From a virus, in IMG/VR virus record IMGVR_UViG_3300049215_000099, positions 1 to 41,627 of that record: 41,627 nt of DNA, one strand, 5' to 3'. Below the pieces are notes generated by a model. It had not been told where the DNA came from. It worked only from the letters and a program-made list of their open reading frames with translations, and did not search any database. Both the position numbers and the translations under genes were made by a program. This document shows, piece by piece, positions 22,812 to 31,700 of the stretch (its first letter is position 1; every line of letters starts with the position of its first letter).

Positions 22812-23026
22812 TGGCGTACACACCGGCACAGCACGAGAAGAACGCCACCATCGCTCCAAGCAAGGGTTATCCCCGTGGGCGCTTTCCCATGGGTGATAAG
22901 AAGCACGCCGAGCTCGCGCTCGAGTTCCTGCCACGCGCAAAGGGTATGTCCGGTAGCCAAGAGGCTGCCGTCCGCGCACGCGCCAACAGGATGCTCGCCA
23001 GCAAAAAGGCTATCGAGGGGAGGTAG
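22811..23026 (+). CDS. Small basic protein
   Basis: A 71-residue basic protein (MAYTPAQHEKNATIAPSKGY). ATG 22811 overlaps the preceding TGA; a GTG one codon earlier is also possible. The FPMGDKKHAELALEF segment is helix-like. No assigned family. Confidence 0.5.
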   Translation: MAYTPAQHEKNATIAPSKGYPRGRFPMGDKKHAELALEFLPRAKGMSGSQEAAVRARANRMLASKKAIEGR

Positions 23027-23055
23027 GGCGTCGTGCGCGGGACGCCCTTCTAATC

Positions 23056-24936
23056 CTGAAGGAGAGCTGGACCGGCGGACTCAACACCATCGACTCTCCC
23101 TACACGGTCGCGGAAAACGAGACCCGTAGCTGCCTGAACGTCGTCAGCACCGAGCGCGGCTCAATCCGAAAGCGCTACGGATCGGTGCAGCTTCCCTCGA
23201 GCGGGGGCTTCCCGGCGGTCGAACTGACCTCCATGTTCGCCTGCACGATCGCGGGAGCCAACTACCTGCTGATCTCAAACGGCGAAAAGATCTGGTCCGT
23301 GACCACCGCCGGCGTCGTGACCGAAATCGGCAAAGGTTTCACGGCTGGGTCGAAGTGGAGCTTTGTGCAGGCTCCCGTCTCCATCGGAGTTGCTTCCCAG
23401 GGCCCGATCTACATGGTCAATGGGGTCGATAAACCCCAGTATTGGAGCGGCGCAGAAGCCAAAACCGAAGTCAAAGAATGGACCGGCGTAGCCTCATCGC
23501 CCAAATTCACGAACGGGGTCACCGTAGCGGCAGCGCAGACTCTGAAGAGCGCCACAGCCGGCTTCATCTCCTCAGACGTTGGTCTCATGGCCACCTTTGA
23601 ATCGACCGTTGAAGTTGAAATCGAAGGCAAAGCCACCCCGATCAAAGAAGCTCTCATTGAATCGGTCCTCAGCTCCGAAGAGGTTGTCGTAGCGCTCCCG
23701 GGCGAAGCGGGCTGGAAAGAAGCCTACACGAGCGTCCATTTCTCAATCACGCGAGCCTTCTATCCCGAAGGCAAAAACGTCCCCAACGGTCAGTACATGG
23801 TGTTCTTCGGAAACCGCATCTGGATGACCGGGATCAAATCCGACCCCTCGGCCGTGTGGTTCTCAGAACTCGTCAGCATCGGAGAAGGTGGCTCCCAGGC
23901 TGATCCGAGCCAATGGCCGGCGACGAACGTCGTGCGCTTCGATTCCTCAGACGGGCGCTCGATCACAGGCATCGGCACCACAGGTCCCTACCTCTGCGTG
24001 TTCAAGGAATCGAAGACCTGGATCATCCACGACATCAACACCGGAGCCAACCGCAGGCTCTCGGACACCGTGGGCTGTGTCTCGCATCGTTCGATAGTCG
24101 AGACCAACGGCGGCACCTTCTTCCTCACCGCCGATCAGGGCATCTACCTGACCGAAGGCTCAAAGCTCCACGAGATGTCCTACAACGTGCGGCCCACGAT
24201 CCTCGCCATCAACGCTGCCAAGCGGGAAAACGCCTGCGGGGCCTACTGGAACAACCACTACTACCTGAGCTTCGCGTATGAATCGAGCACGACCAACAAC
24301 CGGACGCTCGACTACGACGTACAGCTCAAGTCCTGGTGGCTACACGATCTCACCGGCAACGAGTTCACGACCTGGGAAGTCACGAGCGGTAAGCCCGAGC
24401 TGTGTGCCATCCCGCCGGTCTCAGGGGCAGGAGTGATCCAGTGCTTCGTGGAAGGCATCTACACCGACAGAGGCGCGGTCTACACCGGCAACGGCACCCT
24501 CGCCGCCTACTGGCTCTCCCCGTGGGAACCATTCGCCTACTACGTCTTCCGCCACAGGATCAAAGCCCCATTCCTGAAGAAGCGCGTCAGGCAGATCTTC
24601 TTCAACGGCGAAGGCCAGATCATCCCCTCGGTCTACAAGAACTTCTTCCAAGGGGAACGCCAGGAAGGTGCGGTCGTCGGCAACCGCGAACAGAGCACCA
24701 AGGAACTCCCCACCAACTTCGCAGCGGCCTCTGAAAAATGGGCTGAAGGCGAAGGCAAATGGGCTGAAGAACCGGATGACATCGAAGTCATCTGGGGCGG
24801 CGAAGAAACCGTAGGCCAAGCCCGCATCTACTCTCCCGGCGTGGCCTTCACATGGAGCGTGGGCTTCGGCAACAACTCGGCTGAAGGGTTCATCGTGGAC
24901 GCCTTCGTTTACGTCGCTCAGTTCCGCAAGAGCTAG
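23056..24936 (+). CDS. Tail nozzle/stabilisation protein (start unclear)
   Basis: About 625 residues of repeated beta blades with an N-terminus reading ESWTGGLNTIDSPYTVAENE and SCLNVVSTERGSIRKRYG, as in P22 gp10-like and T7 gp12-like tail proteins that form the nozzle below the adaptor. This conserved start lies upstream of the first ATG/GTG in the frame (GTG 23185), so that GTG is not the start. CTG 23056 is the only weak candidate. GTG 23033, with GGGAGG in front, would give MRGTPLLILKESW if the C run at 23044-23046 had one more C, so a one-base deletion is likely. Confidence 0.7.
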   Translation: MKESWTGGLNTIDSPYTVAENETRSCLNVVSTERGSIRKRYGSVQLPSSGGFPAVELTSMFACTIAGANYLLISNGEKIWSVTTAGVVTEIGKGFTAGSKWSFVQAPVSIGVASQGPIYMVNGVDKPQYWSGAEAKTEVKEWTGVASSPKFTNGVTVAAAQTLKSATAGFISSDVGLMATFESTVEVEIEGKATPIKEALIESVLSSEEVVVALPGEAGWKEAYTSVHFSITRAFYPEGKNVPNGQYMVFFGNRIWMTGIKSDPSAVWFSELVSIGEGGSQADPSQWPATNVVRFDSSDGRSITGIGTTGPYLCVFKESKTWIIHDINTGANRRLSDTVGCVSHRSIVETNGGTFFLTADQGIYLTEGSKLHEMSYNVRPTILAINAAKRENACGAYWNNHYYLSFAYESSTTNNRTLDYDVQLKSWWLHDLTGNEFTTWEVTSGKPELCAIPPVSGAGVIQCFVEGIYTDRGAVYTGNGTLAAYWLSPWEPFAYYVFRHRIKAPFLKKRVRQIFFNGEGQIIPSVYKNFFQGERQEGAVVGNREQSTKELPTNFAAASEKWAEGEGKWAEEPDDIEVIWGGEETVGQARIYSPGVAFTWSVGFGNNSAEGFIVDAFVYVAQFRKS

Positions 24937-24944
24937 GAGGTCCG

Positions 24945-26171
24945 ATGGCCAAACTGACCGTAGTGCGCCCGACCGTGGGTGAAAAAAACGTCGTCGCAGA
25001 GCCGAAGGTGGACAACGCCCTCCTCGCCATCGAAACCTGGGCCAACGGCAACGTCGGCAAAGAAAACCTCGAAAACGGCGGGGTCGAAGAAGCGGCGCTC
25101 GCCACAGCGGTAGCCACCAAGCTCAACGCCAAAACCGGTGCAGGCCTGACCTACAAAACCTCATCCATCAGCCGCACCGCAGAACCCGGCGAACTGATCG
25201 AAATGACGGCTGGCGGCACAACGGTCACGATCTCGACCTTCACGGCCAACGCGCTCTACGGAGTGTTCAACCGCTCATCCGGGGAAGTCAAAGTCAAATT
25301 GACCGGCGGAGCGAGACTCTACGGGGACTTCATCAACGGTGCCACCGAAGTCGTGCTTCTGGAAAACCAGCACCTGCTCATGCAGGCCAATGGGACCAAC
25401 CTGCTCATTGTGGCGGGGGGACTACCGGGCATGCGGGTCACCTATCACTCAGCAGAATTCACGTTCACACCCGGTGAATTCGCGGAGTCCACGACTAACA
25501 TCACGGGCAAACTCCCTAAAGCCTCTGAATACACGGGACAGCGCATCACAGCATTCGCGGGAAATGGAACCCAGGAAATCAAATGCGAACATGGTGAACA
25601 GATCTATGGCCCTAGCTCGGGGCTCCCCGCCGGCTCTATTCTGCTCGAAAATCATCAGTCTGTTGAATTCATCGCTGATAACGGTAACTGGATTATCGTG
25701 GCCGGGGGACCCACGCAGTCGGGACGGGTGTTGCAGGTCATCGACTATGGGCGTGCTCTAACCAAAAAAGAAGAAGAAGAAGGGGCATCGGTTCACGCTT
25801 ATATTCCCACGTCCACCTTCGCCGCGCTCGATACCACCAACCTGAGGGCGAAAATCGTGGCTCCGCCGAGCGGCAATGTGATGATTCACGCTTCCGCCTA
25901 CGCCTACGGCTCCGAAGGCAACCTCTACATAGGTGTTCTCAGCGGTTCGACAGAAAAGGGACGTCCCGGAATAGTGGCCGATGGTGTTCCGTCCGGTACG
26001 GACATCCGATTCACCTATGACACGATAATTGAAGGACTAATGCCTGGGGCAACCTATAATCTTGATCTAGCTGCCAAGGCGGAACACGCAAACAAATGGA
26101 CGATCATCGCCGGTCAGGGGGGCACGACAGGCACAACCGGCGGCGTCTTCTACAGCGTGACGGCGCTCTGA
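24945..26171 (+). CDS. Second tail fibre with duplicated domain
   Basis: A 408-residue protein, ATG 24945 behind AGGAGGTCCG. The N-terminus has a short helical anchor (KVDNALLAIETWANGNV). Two homologous beta domains follow: near 100-157 (ALYGVFNR through LLIVAGG) and near 194-254 (GQRITAFAGN through WIIVAGGP), both with a LLEN(Q/H)xx(L/V) core. A C-terminal receptor-type beta domain ends FYSVTAL. It is a receptor-binding fibre by position after the nozzle gene. Confidence 0.65.
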   Translation: MAKLTVVRPTVGEKNVVAEPKVDNALLAIETWANGNVGKENLENGGVEEAALATAVATKLNAKTGAGLTYKTSSISRTAEPGELIEMTAGGTTVTISTFTANALYGVFNRSSGEVKVKLTGGARLYGDFINGATEVVLLENQHLLMQANGTNLLIVAGGLPGMRVTYHSAEFTFTPGEFAESTTNITGKLPKASEYTGQRITAFAGNGTQEIKCEHGEQIYGPSSGLPAGSILLENHQSVEFIADNGNWIIVAGGPTQSGRVLQVIDYGRALTKKEEEEGASVHAYIPTSTFAALDTTNLRAKIVAPPSGNVMIHASAYAYGSEGNLYIGVLSGSTEKGRPGIVADGVPSGTDIRFTYDTIIEGLMPGATYNLDLAAKAEHANKWTIIAGQGGTTGTTGGVFYSVTAL

Positions 26172-26230
26172 GCCGACCCCACAAACACAAGCGGAGCAAG
26201 CAGAGCGGCAAGAATCAAGAATCTACGCAT
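26150..26230 (-). CDS. 26-residue secreted or signal-peptide ORF
   Basis: Minus-strand ATG at 26230 follows AAAAGGACTTGCC. The peptide (MRRFLILAALLAPLVFVGSA, then QSAVTL) has a basic start, a hydrophobic core and a SA/QSA end like a signal peptide. Its stop lies inside the fibre gene on the other strand. A promoter-like TTATGATGTAGGC stands 26 nt upstream, nearly the same as in front of the gene at 2991. It is the only minus-strand candidate within the late genes with its own signals. Confidence 0.5.
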   Translation of the reverse strand: MRRFLILAALLAPLVFVGSAQSAVTL

Positions 26231-26250
26231 GGCAAGTCCTTTTAGGTTGG

Positions 26251-26263
26251 GCCTACATCATAA
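26251..26263 (-). promoter_or_regulatory. Promoter-like element, minus-strand copy
   Basis: On the minus strand 26263-26251 reads TTATGATGTAGGC, identical over 13 bases to 2953-2965. TATGAT occupies 26262-26257, and TTGAAG 18 bases upstream could be a -35 box. The leader then reads CCAACC and AAAAGGA before the start codon, as at the other copies. Confidence 0.6.
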
Positions 26264-26272
26264 AGGAGCGTC

Positions 26273-26407
26273 ATGGGCATCTTCAAGCACGTACCCGTCA
26301 CCTCCGAGACAGACAACACCCTGAACTGGGAGCAGCTCGAAGTTATCCTTGCCGGTCTGCAAGCCGGACTCAAGAAGATCGAAGAACAACTAGCCACCAA
26401 GAAATGA
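26273..26407 (+). CDS. 44-residue helical protein
   Basis: ATG 26273 follows AAAGGAGCGTC. The protein (MGIFKHVPVTSETDNTLNWE) ends in a Lys/Glu amphipathic helix (AGLKKIEEQLATKK). It opens the internal-protein block. No family recognised. Confidence 0.5.
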   Translation: MGIFKHVPVTSETDNTLNWEQLEVILAGLQAGLKKIEEQLATKK

Positions 26408-26414
26408 GGGGGCG

Positions 26415-27119
26415 ATGGCCGGATCGTCGTTCGCACCCATAACGCAGGCAAACCCCGGAGCTGGGGCCGCCGTCTCGGCCAGCAATCCCTTCTACGCGAC
26501 CTTCTGGGCAAACCAGGCTGCGCTCAACTTCTCGACCGAAAAGGCCCTCGCAGAGGACGCGCGAGGGCAGCGGGACACAAACGCCATCTACGAATACAAC
26601 CGTGGGCTGAACAACCGAGCGGAGCCGCTGAAGCTCACAGCCAACCAGAACACGGCTAACTCTCAGGGCCTGGCAGAATCCGGCGTCCTAGCCAAAACCC
26701 AGGGACAGACGCAGACCAACTACGCTGAGAAAGACGCCCGACTCAGCGAAAGTCGGCGCAATGCGATCGAAAAATACCAGGAAGGCGAACGCAACGCGAT
26801 CACTCAGTATGGCCTCGACACCGGCAAAGACGTCGCCTCAGCCCAAGCTGAAGGGCTGAAAGTAGCTGAGGAAGAAGGCGCGCTGCCCAAGGCCCCGGTC
26901 GTACCCGGCGGAACGCCTGTCAGCCAGATCAAAGCGGGGACTCCCATGAGCGAGATCAAACTCTCGCGCAATCCGACTACCAGGGCACAGCAGGAAGCAG
27001 CAGCAGAGCCGAAAGCTCCCTCTGCGCCCACGGTGGTTTCTCAAGGCCCTCAGCCACGCTCGCTTGGGCAACGACCCGAAACGCTTCGCCAGAAAGCGGC
27101 CAAGAAAGTGGTGATCTAG
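26415..27119 (+). CDS. Internal virion-type protein, TAG-terminated
   Basis: A 234-residue helical protein rich in Ala, Gln and Asn (NPFYATFWANQAALNFSTEK near 26-45), with ATG 26415 behind GAGGGGG. The region from about 90 is a long charged helix, then a Pro-rich tail. Composition and place resemble small ejection proteins of podoviruses. The TAG stop at 27117 is followed by 73 more codons in the same frame. Confidence 0.55.
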   Translation: MAGSSFAPITQANPGAGAAVSASNPFYATFWANQAALNFSTEKALAEDARGQRDTNAIYEYNRGLNNRAEPLKLTANQNTANSQGLAESGVLAKTQGQTQTNYAEKDARLSESRRNAIEKYQEGERNAITQYGLDTGKDVASAQAEGLKVAEEEGALPKAPVVPGGTPVSQIKAGTPMSEIKLSRNPTTRAQQEAAAEPKAPSAPTVVSQGPQPRSLGQRPETLRQKAAKKVVI

Positions 27120-27341
27120 ATCGACGCCACGAACGCAGGAACCCCAGCAGCAGGCGGTCAGCTCAGCGGCGAAGTCTCCCGACAGGCTGCCATAAAGCGG
27201 CTCTCCAAACAGCAGGGAGCCGTTAGGCAGTCATCCGGTTTCAACACCGGAGCTACAGGTATCCCGAAACCGGAGAAGTCGATGCTACAAGCACCCATAG
27301 GGATCAACCAATCCAGCACTCCTGAAAAGCGGAGACTGTGA
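27120..27341 (+). other. In-frame open extension beyond TAG
   Basis: After TAG 27117-27119 the frame stays open for 73 codons (IDATNAGTPAAGGQLSGEVS and on, with RQAAIKRLSKQQGAVRQSS) and closes at TGA 27339-27341, which overlaps the start of the next gene (GTGATG). The composition matches the upstream gene, and there is no ATG or ribosome site near its start. It is either a readthrough domain or the cut-off tail of a mutated gene. Confidence 0.6.
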
Positions 27342-28714
27342 TGGCTGGACTAGGTTCTCTGAACATCCCAGCAGGACTTCGCCAGAGCGCCGCAGCGGTT
27401 GCGCTGGGGGCACCTAAAGGCGTGACCAAAGCTGCCCCTGCCAAGTTGCCCAAGGTGGCTGTAAAGGCCCCTGCGAAGCTTCCTGCAGGTAAAGCCCCAG
27501 CTAAGGCACCTGCAAAGGCTCCGAGCTATCCCAAGGTTCCCAAGGCTCCGAGCTATCCCGAGGTTCCCAACTACGGAAATGGCCTCCACTCCGAACCGGA
27601 AAAGCTCGCGTTGCAGAAGTCCTACGAACAGCGACTCGCCGAGGCCGAACTCACACCCCTACGCGAAGAGCAGGCCTCGATCACCGCCAACGAACAGGGA
27701 GCCTCCCAGCGGTACGGCGCTCAGCAGACGGGAGTTAACGAACTCCTAACCAACCTTGCCAAAGCCCAAGAAGGCTCCGCAAAGACCTTTGAGAACCAAG
27801 CGGCCGAGAATGCCCTTCAGCAGGGCAAAGCCATCGAAACGACCGGGCAACAGCAGGCGACCGCTACGGGTGGCTACGTTGCTCCAGAACTCAAAGCCGA
27901 GCTGAACGCAGAGGCCCAACGCGAAGCTGGAGCCGGTGCAGCAGGTAATACCTTCGCTCAGAACTCCGCGCAGGCTGGAGGCAACCTCTTGGCTGGGATC
28001 AGAGCCTCGGCCGCCCTCAGGGCTACCGAAGGCCAGAGCAAAATCGCCGGCACCTTCGGCAAACAGTCCCAGAAAGTCACCGAAGCAGAGAACCGCGTGA
28101 TTCCGAAAGTGGCTCTGGCAGGCGCGAACTACTCTCAGAAGAACGCAGAAGCCGAAGCCAAAAACGCGGAGACGGTACGCGGGCTCGGACTCAAAACCAT
28201 TGAAACCCAGAACAAAACGGCTGCCACCAAAAGCAAAATTCAGGACGAACGCTCGAAAGAACAAGACGAACGCTCGAAAGAGGAAGTGGCGAGGGCCAAG
28301 GTCGGCCCCGAAATCCAGAAAGACGAAGCGGACGCAGCTCAAGCGGCAGCCAAAGCCAAGAACGAACTCCATAAGATTGCAACTGGAACCGGAGGGCTTA
28401 CGAGCTCAGAGCAGGACAAACTCGTCGAACAACTTGGCGCGGCCTACTCGACGATCGGCAACCTGCGTTCCAAAGGTGTGCCGGAAGCACGGATCGGAGA
28501 ACATCTCGCCACGGGCTACCGGAGGGTCGAAACCGAACCGGGCAGCAAAAAGTACGTCAACGAAAAAATCTCCAAGGTCGAGAACACAACGCTCCAGAAA
28601 GCGGCCTTTGAACTCTGGAAATACCACACCGTCTCAGCGGTCACGCAGGCGGGACTCCGTACTCTTGGCATAAGTCTCACCCCACAGCAGCTCGCGACCC
28701 TCGTGGGGTTGTAG
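27341..28714 (+). CDS. Internal virion (ejection) protein
   Basis: A 457-residue protein; GTG 27338 one codon earlier is an alternative start. Residues about 20-85 are Lys/Ala/Pro repeats (KAPAKAPAKAPSYPKVPK). A long Ala/Gln/Glu helical region follows and a globular C-terminus (NTTLQKAAFELWKYHTVSA). It resembles T7-type core proteins in composition and is next to the largest virion gene. Its TAG stop directly abuts the next in-frame ATG. The call rests on position and composition. Confidence 0.55.
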   Translation: MAGLGSLNIPAGLRQSAAAVALGAPKGVTKAAPAKLPKVAVKAPAKLPAGKAPAKAPAKAPSYPKVPKAPSYPEVPNYGNGLHSEPEKLALQKSYEQRLAEAELTPLREEQASITANEQGASQRYGAQQTGVNELLTNLAKAQEGSAKTFENQAAENALQQGKAIETTGQQQATATGGYVAPELKAELNAEAQREAGAGAAGNTFAQNSAQAGGNLLAGIRASAALRATEGQSKIAGTFGKQSQKVTEAENRVIPKVALAGANYSQKNAEAEAKNAETVRGLGLKTIETQNKTAATKSKIQDERSKEQDERSKEEVARAKVGPEIQKDEADAAQAAAKAKNELHKIATGTGGLTSSEQDKLVEQLGAAYSTIGNLRSKGVPEARIGEHLATGYRRVETEPGSKKYVNEKISKVENTTLQKAAFELWKYHTVSAVTQAGLRTLGISLTPQQLATLVGL

Positions 28715-31700
28715 ATGCTTCAAGGCGGATCGCTCGGCCCTCCTAAACCCAAAGGTGGCGTAGCCCCTAAGCTACCGATTCCCAAGGCCTCTCAGGGGCC
28801 TGTAAGCCGCTCTCAGGGCGTCGGGAAGCTCGTGGGGATACCAAAGCCCTTCGCAGGCGCTCCAAAGCTTCAGGGGGCTCTAAAGCAGGCCGAACGTCCT
28901 CTCTCTCCGGGACTTCAGCGGATGATGGCGGAATCGAAGGCCCATGAACCCAAAGGCGGCACAGGCGGCACAAGCCTGCCGGGAGCGACGATCACGCTCA
29001 ACCCCCTACACGACCTCGGAGTCGCTGGGAAAGCGGTCCAGACCGGCTACAAGGATCTCGGCAACGCCGTGGGCGGTGGAGTGGCCAAAGAGACCGGGAA
29101 GCTCTTGGGCAACACCGCATCCAACCTCATCAATCTGCCGGCGCAGGCGATCGATACCGGCTATGCGCTGGGTAAGACAGCCGTCAAGAGCCTTGCACCC
29201 CCCGGTACCAAGGCCCACACAGAAGCCGAACAAGAACAGCGGGAACTCGTTAAGAGCTTCGTCCACGAATCTGCCGCCGCACACTTGGTCAAAGGCGAAT
29301 GGCGCGAAGCTCTCCGTGCTGCCGAACGCAACCCGGTCAACACGGCGATGGAAGCCTACGGTGGGGCGAGCGCTTTGGACCGGGTGGCTGGTACAGCGGC
29401 ACGTACGGGAGCGCTTGGTTCCGACCTAAAGGCAAAGACGAAACTCTCAGAGCCGGTCGTGCCGCTTCCGAGCATCAGCCGTCAGCCCAAGACCCTCTTG
29501 GCTCCAGGGGACGAGCACGCATCGGTAGCCCTTCGTCCCTACGACAAGGGACTCGTCAAGCGCCTGGTCCAAGGTGGCAAGGACTCCTCTGAGCGCCCGC
29601 GAGGGCTGAAGCTCACCCAGGCCTACCGCAAGCACTACGACCAGACCGAAGGCTCGCTTCTACGGATCAACCAGAACAGCCGCTCAGATGTCATCAACGC
29701 CCGCATGAAAGCGGTCAAGCCTGGGCGCAAGATGGTTCCGGGCACCGACGCGATCTCCCACTTCGGCTGGGGCACGCTCTCAGATCCCAAAGTCCTGAAC
29801 GACAAAGGCACGCCGGTCTACCGCGATCAGCTCTCCCAGCTTGTTGAGCACCACTCAAAGCCGGTTCCGGGCGAGAGCGTTACCCAGAAGGACACACGCG
29901 AGGCCAACATGGTCCACGCGCAGAAGCTTCTCGAAGATCCCGCGTTCGAGCGCAACCCCCACGCCGCTTATGACGCCGCGATGAAAACGGCTGCCGATAA
30001 ACGCGCGCTCGAGCCAGAGCTCATCAAGCACGGCATCTACACCAAGGACCAGATGCGCCAGGCAAAGGTCATCCCGGCCTTCCAGTTCCATTGGCGCAAC
30101 GAGGACCCGTTCGTGGACATCGGCGCCGAGGACTCGCCGTTCACGATCTCGGACGGCAATTCAACCAATCAGGTCTACGCGGAGCTAAAAGCCAAAGCCA
30201 AAGCGGAGCTAAAAGCCAAAGGTGGAAAAGCCAAAGCGGAGCTAAAAGCCAAAGGTGGACGGAAGACCCTTTCAACCAATCAGGTCTACGCGGAGCTAAA
30301 AGCCAAAGGCATCGACCCCGACCAGCTCAGCTTCACGACCACCAAACCCTTCCAGAACCCCAACGCCGCCTATAACCGCACGCCGGCAGTTCCCAAACGC
30401 GCGGGTATGAAGCAGGCGCGCGGGTCACTCACAGGTGCAGCCTTCAAGAACGGCCAGTACGACCCAACCTATGACGCGGTCGTTCGCCAGCACCTCACCG
30501 ATCAGAAACTGGTGGACGAGGCCAGGGCGGTCAAATACAAGAACACGCAGTACACGCTCACCAAGGAGCACTTGGCGGAACTGGCCGAACAGGGCATGGG
30601 CTCGTTGAGTGCCGAGGACAAAGCCATCGTTCAGGGGGAGATCGAGAAACTGCGGGAAGGATCGGTCTACTTCGACGGCAAGCACTCCCTCAGCCCGGGC
30701 CAAGAAGCGCTGGAGGCCAAGCAGCTCATCGAGGGATTGCACCCTGACGTTCGCCTCTCGCCGGCACGCATCGCCCATCCCTACGCTCCACGAGCCTTTC
30801 GCAACGCCCAGCTCAACGAGGACATCACCGATCGGATCGATCCAGCCATGTTCGTAGACGGCCGGGACGCTTCACGCTACCCGAGCACCCCCGCCGATCT
30901 CCACAACCGTGAAGCAGGAGAGATGGGGCTTGTCCACAAGGCGATCGCAGACGCGGAGCGCAAGTACGAGAACGACACTGGCTCCGCGATGCGCAACCTC
31001 ATCACCAAACCGGCCAACTGGTGGCGGCGGGCAAACATCGCCTACTCGGTGAGGCACGTTCCGGGCTTGGCGCAGGAGATCGGCCTTCGCGCATTGGTCA
31101 ACAAAATCGGCCCACAGTCCTACCTGCGAGGCCGGAAACTCTACGCCGAGGCGATGAAGGGCGAGGCAGCGCATCCCTTTGAGGCCCAGCGGCTCAGAGG
31201 GCTCACGGGTGGCACGGTCGCCCAGATGACCGAGGATCTGAACCGCAAGGTCACCGCCAACCAACTCTGGGGCACGCGAGCGGGTAAGGCCGTCGAACTC
31301 CTCCACGCCGCCGAGGCTCACAAGGTCAGCGGAGCACCCCTGCGCGCAGCCAGGGCCGCGATGGATGCCTATGGCAAGGTCACGACCTCGATCCTCCACG
31401 CCCAGCGCAAAATCCTTGAGCGTCCACAAGAGCTCGCGGGACTCGGCAAGCATTGGAACGACGAGGCCAAGCGCATCACCGGCAAATCCCTCCCGGTCAT
31501 CAAACAGATGCAGGGCGTCCACTCACAGCTTGCCAAGGGCGTCCTCGACAACAAAGCCCTCGACGCCACGGCACGCTCCCTGAAAGAGTATTGGGGCGAC
31601 TGGCAGGCCACTTCGCCGGCGGTGAAGAAGGCGATGGTCATCAGCCCGTTCTTCAAGTGGTACACGAACAGCCTCAAGTTCCTCTACCACACGCTCCCGG

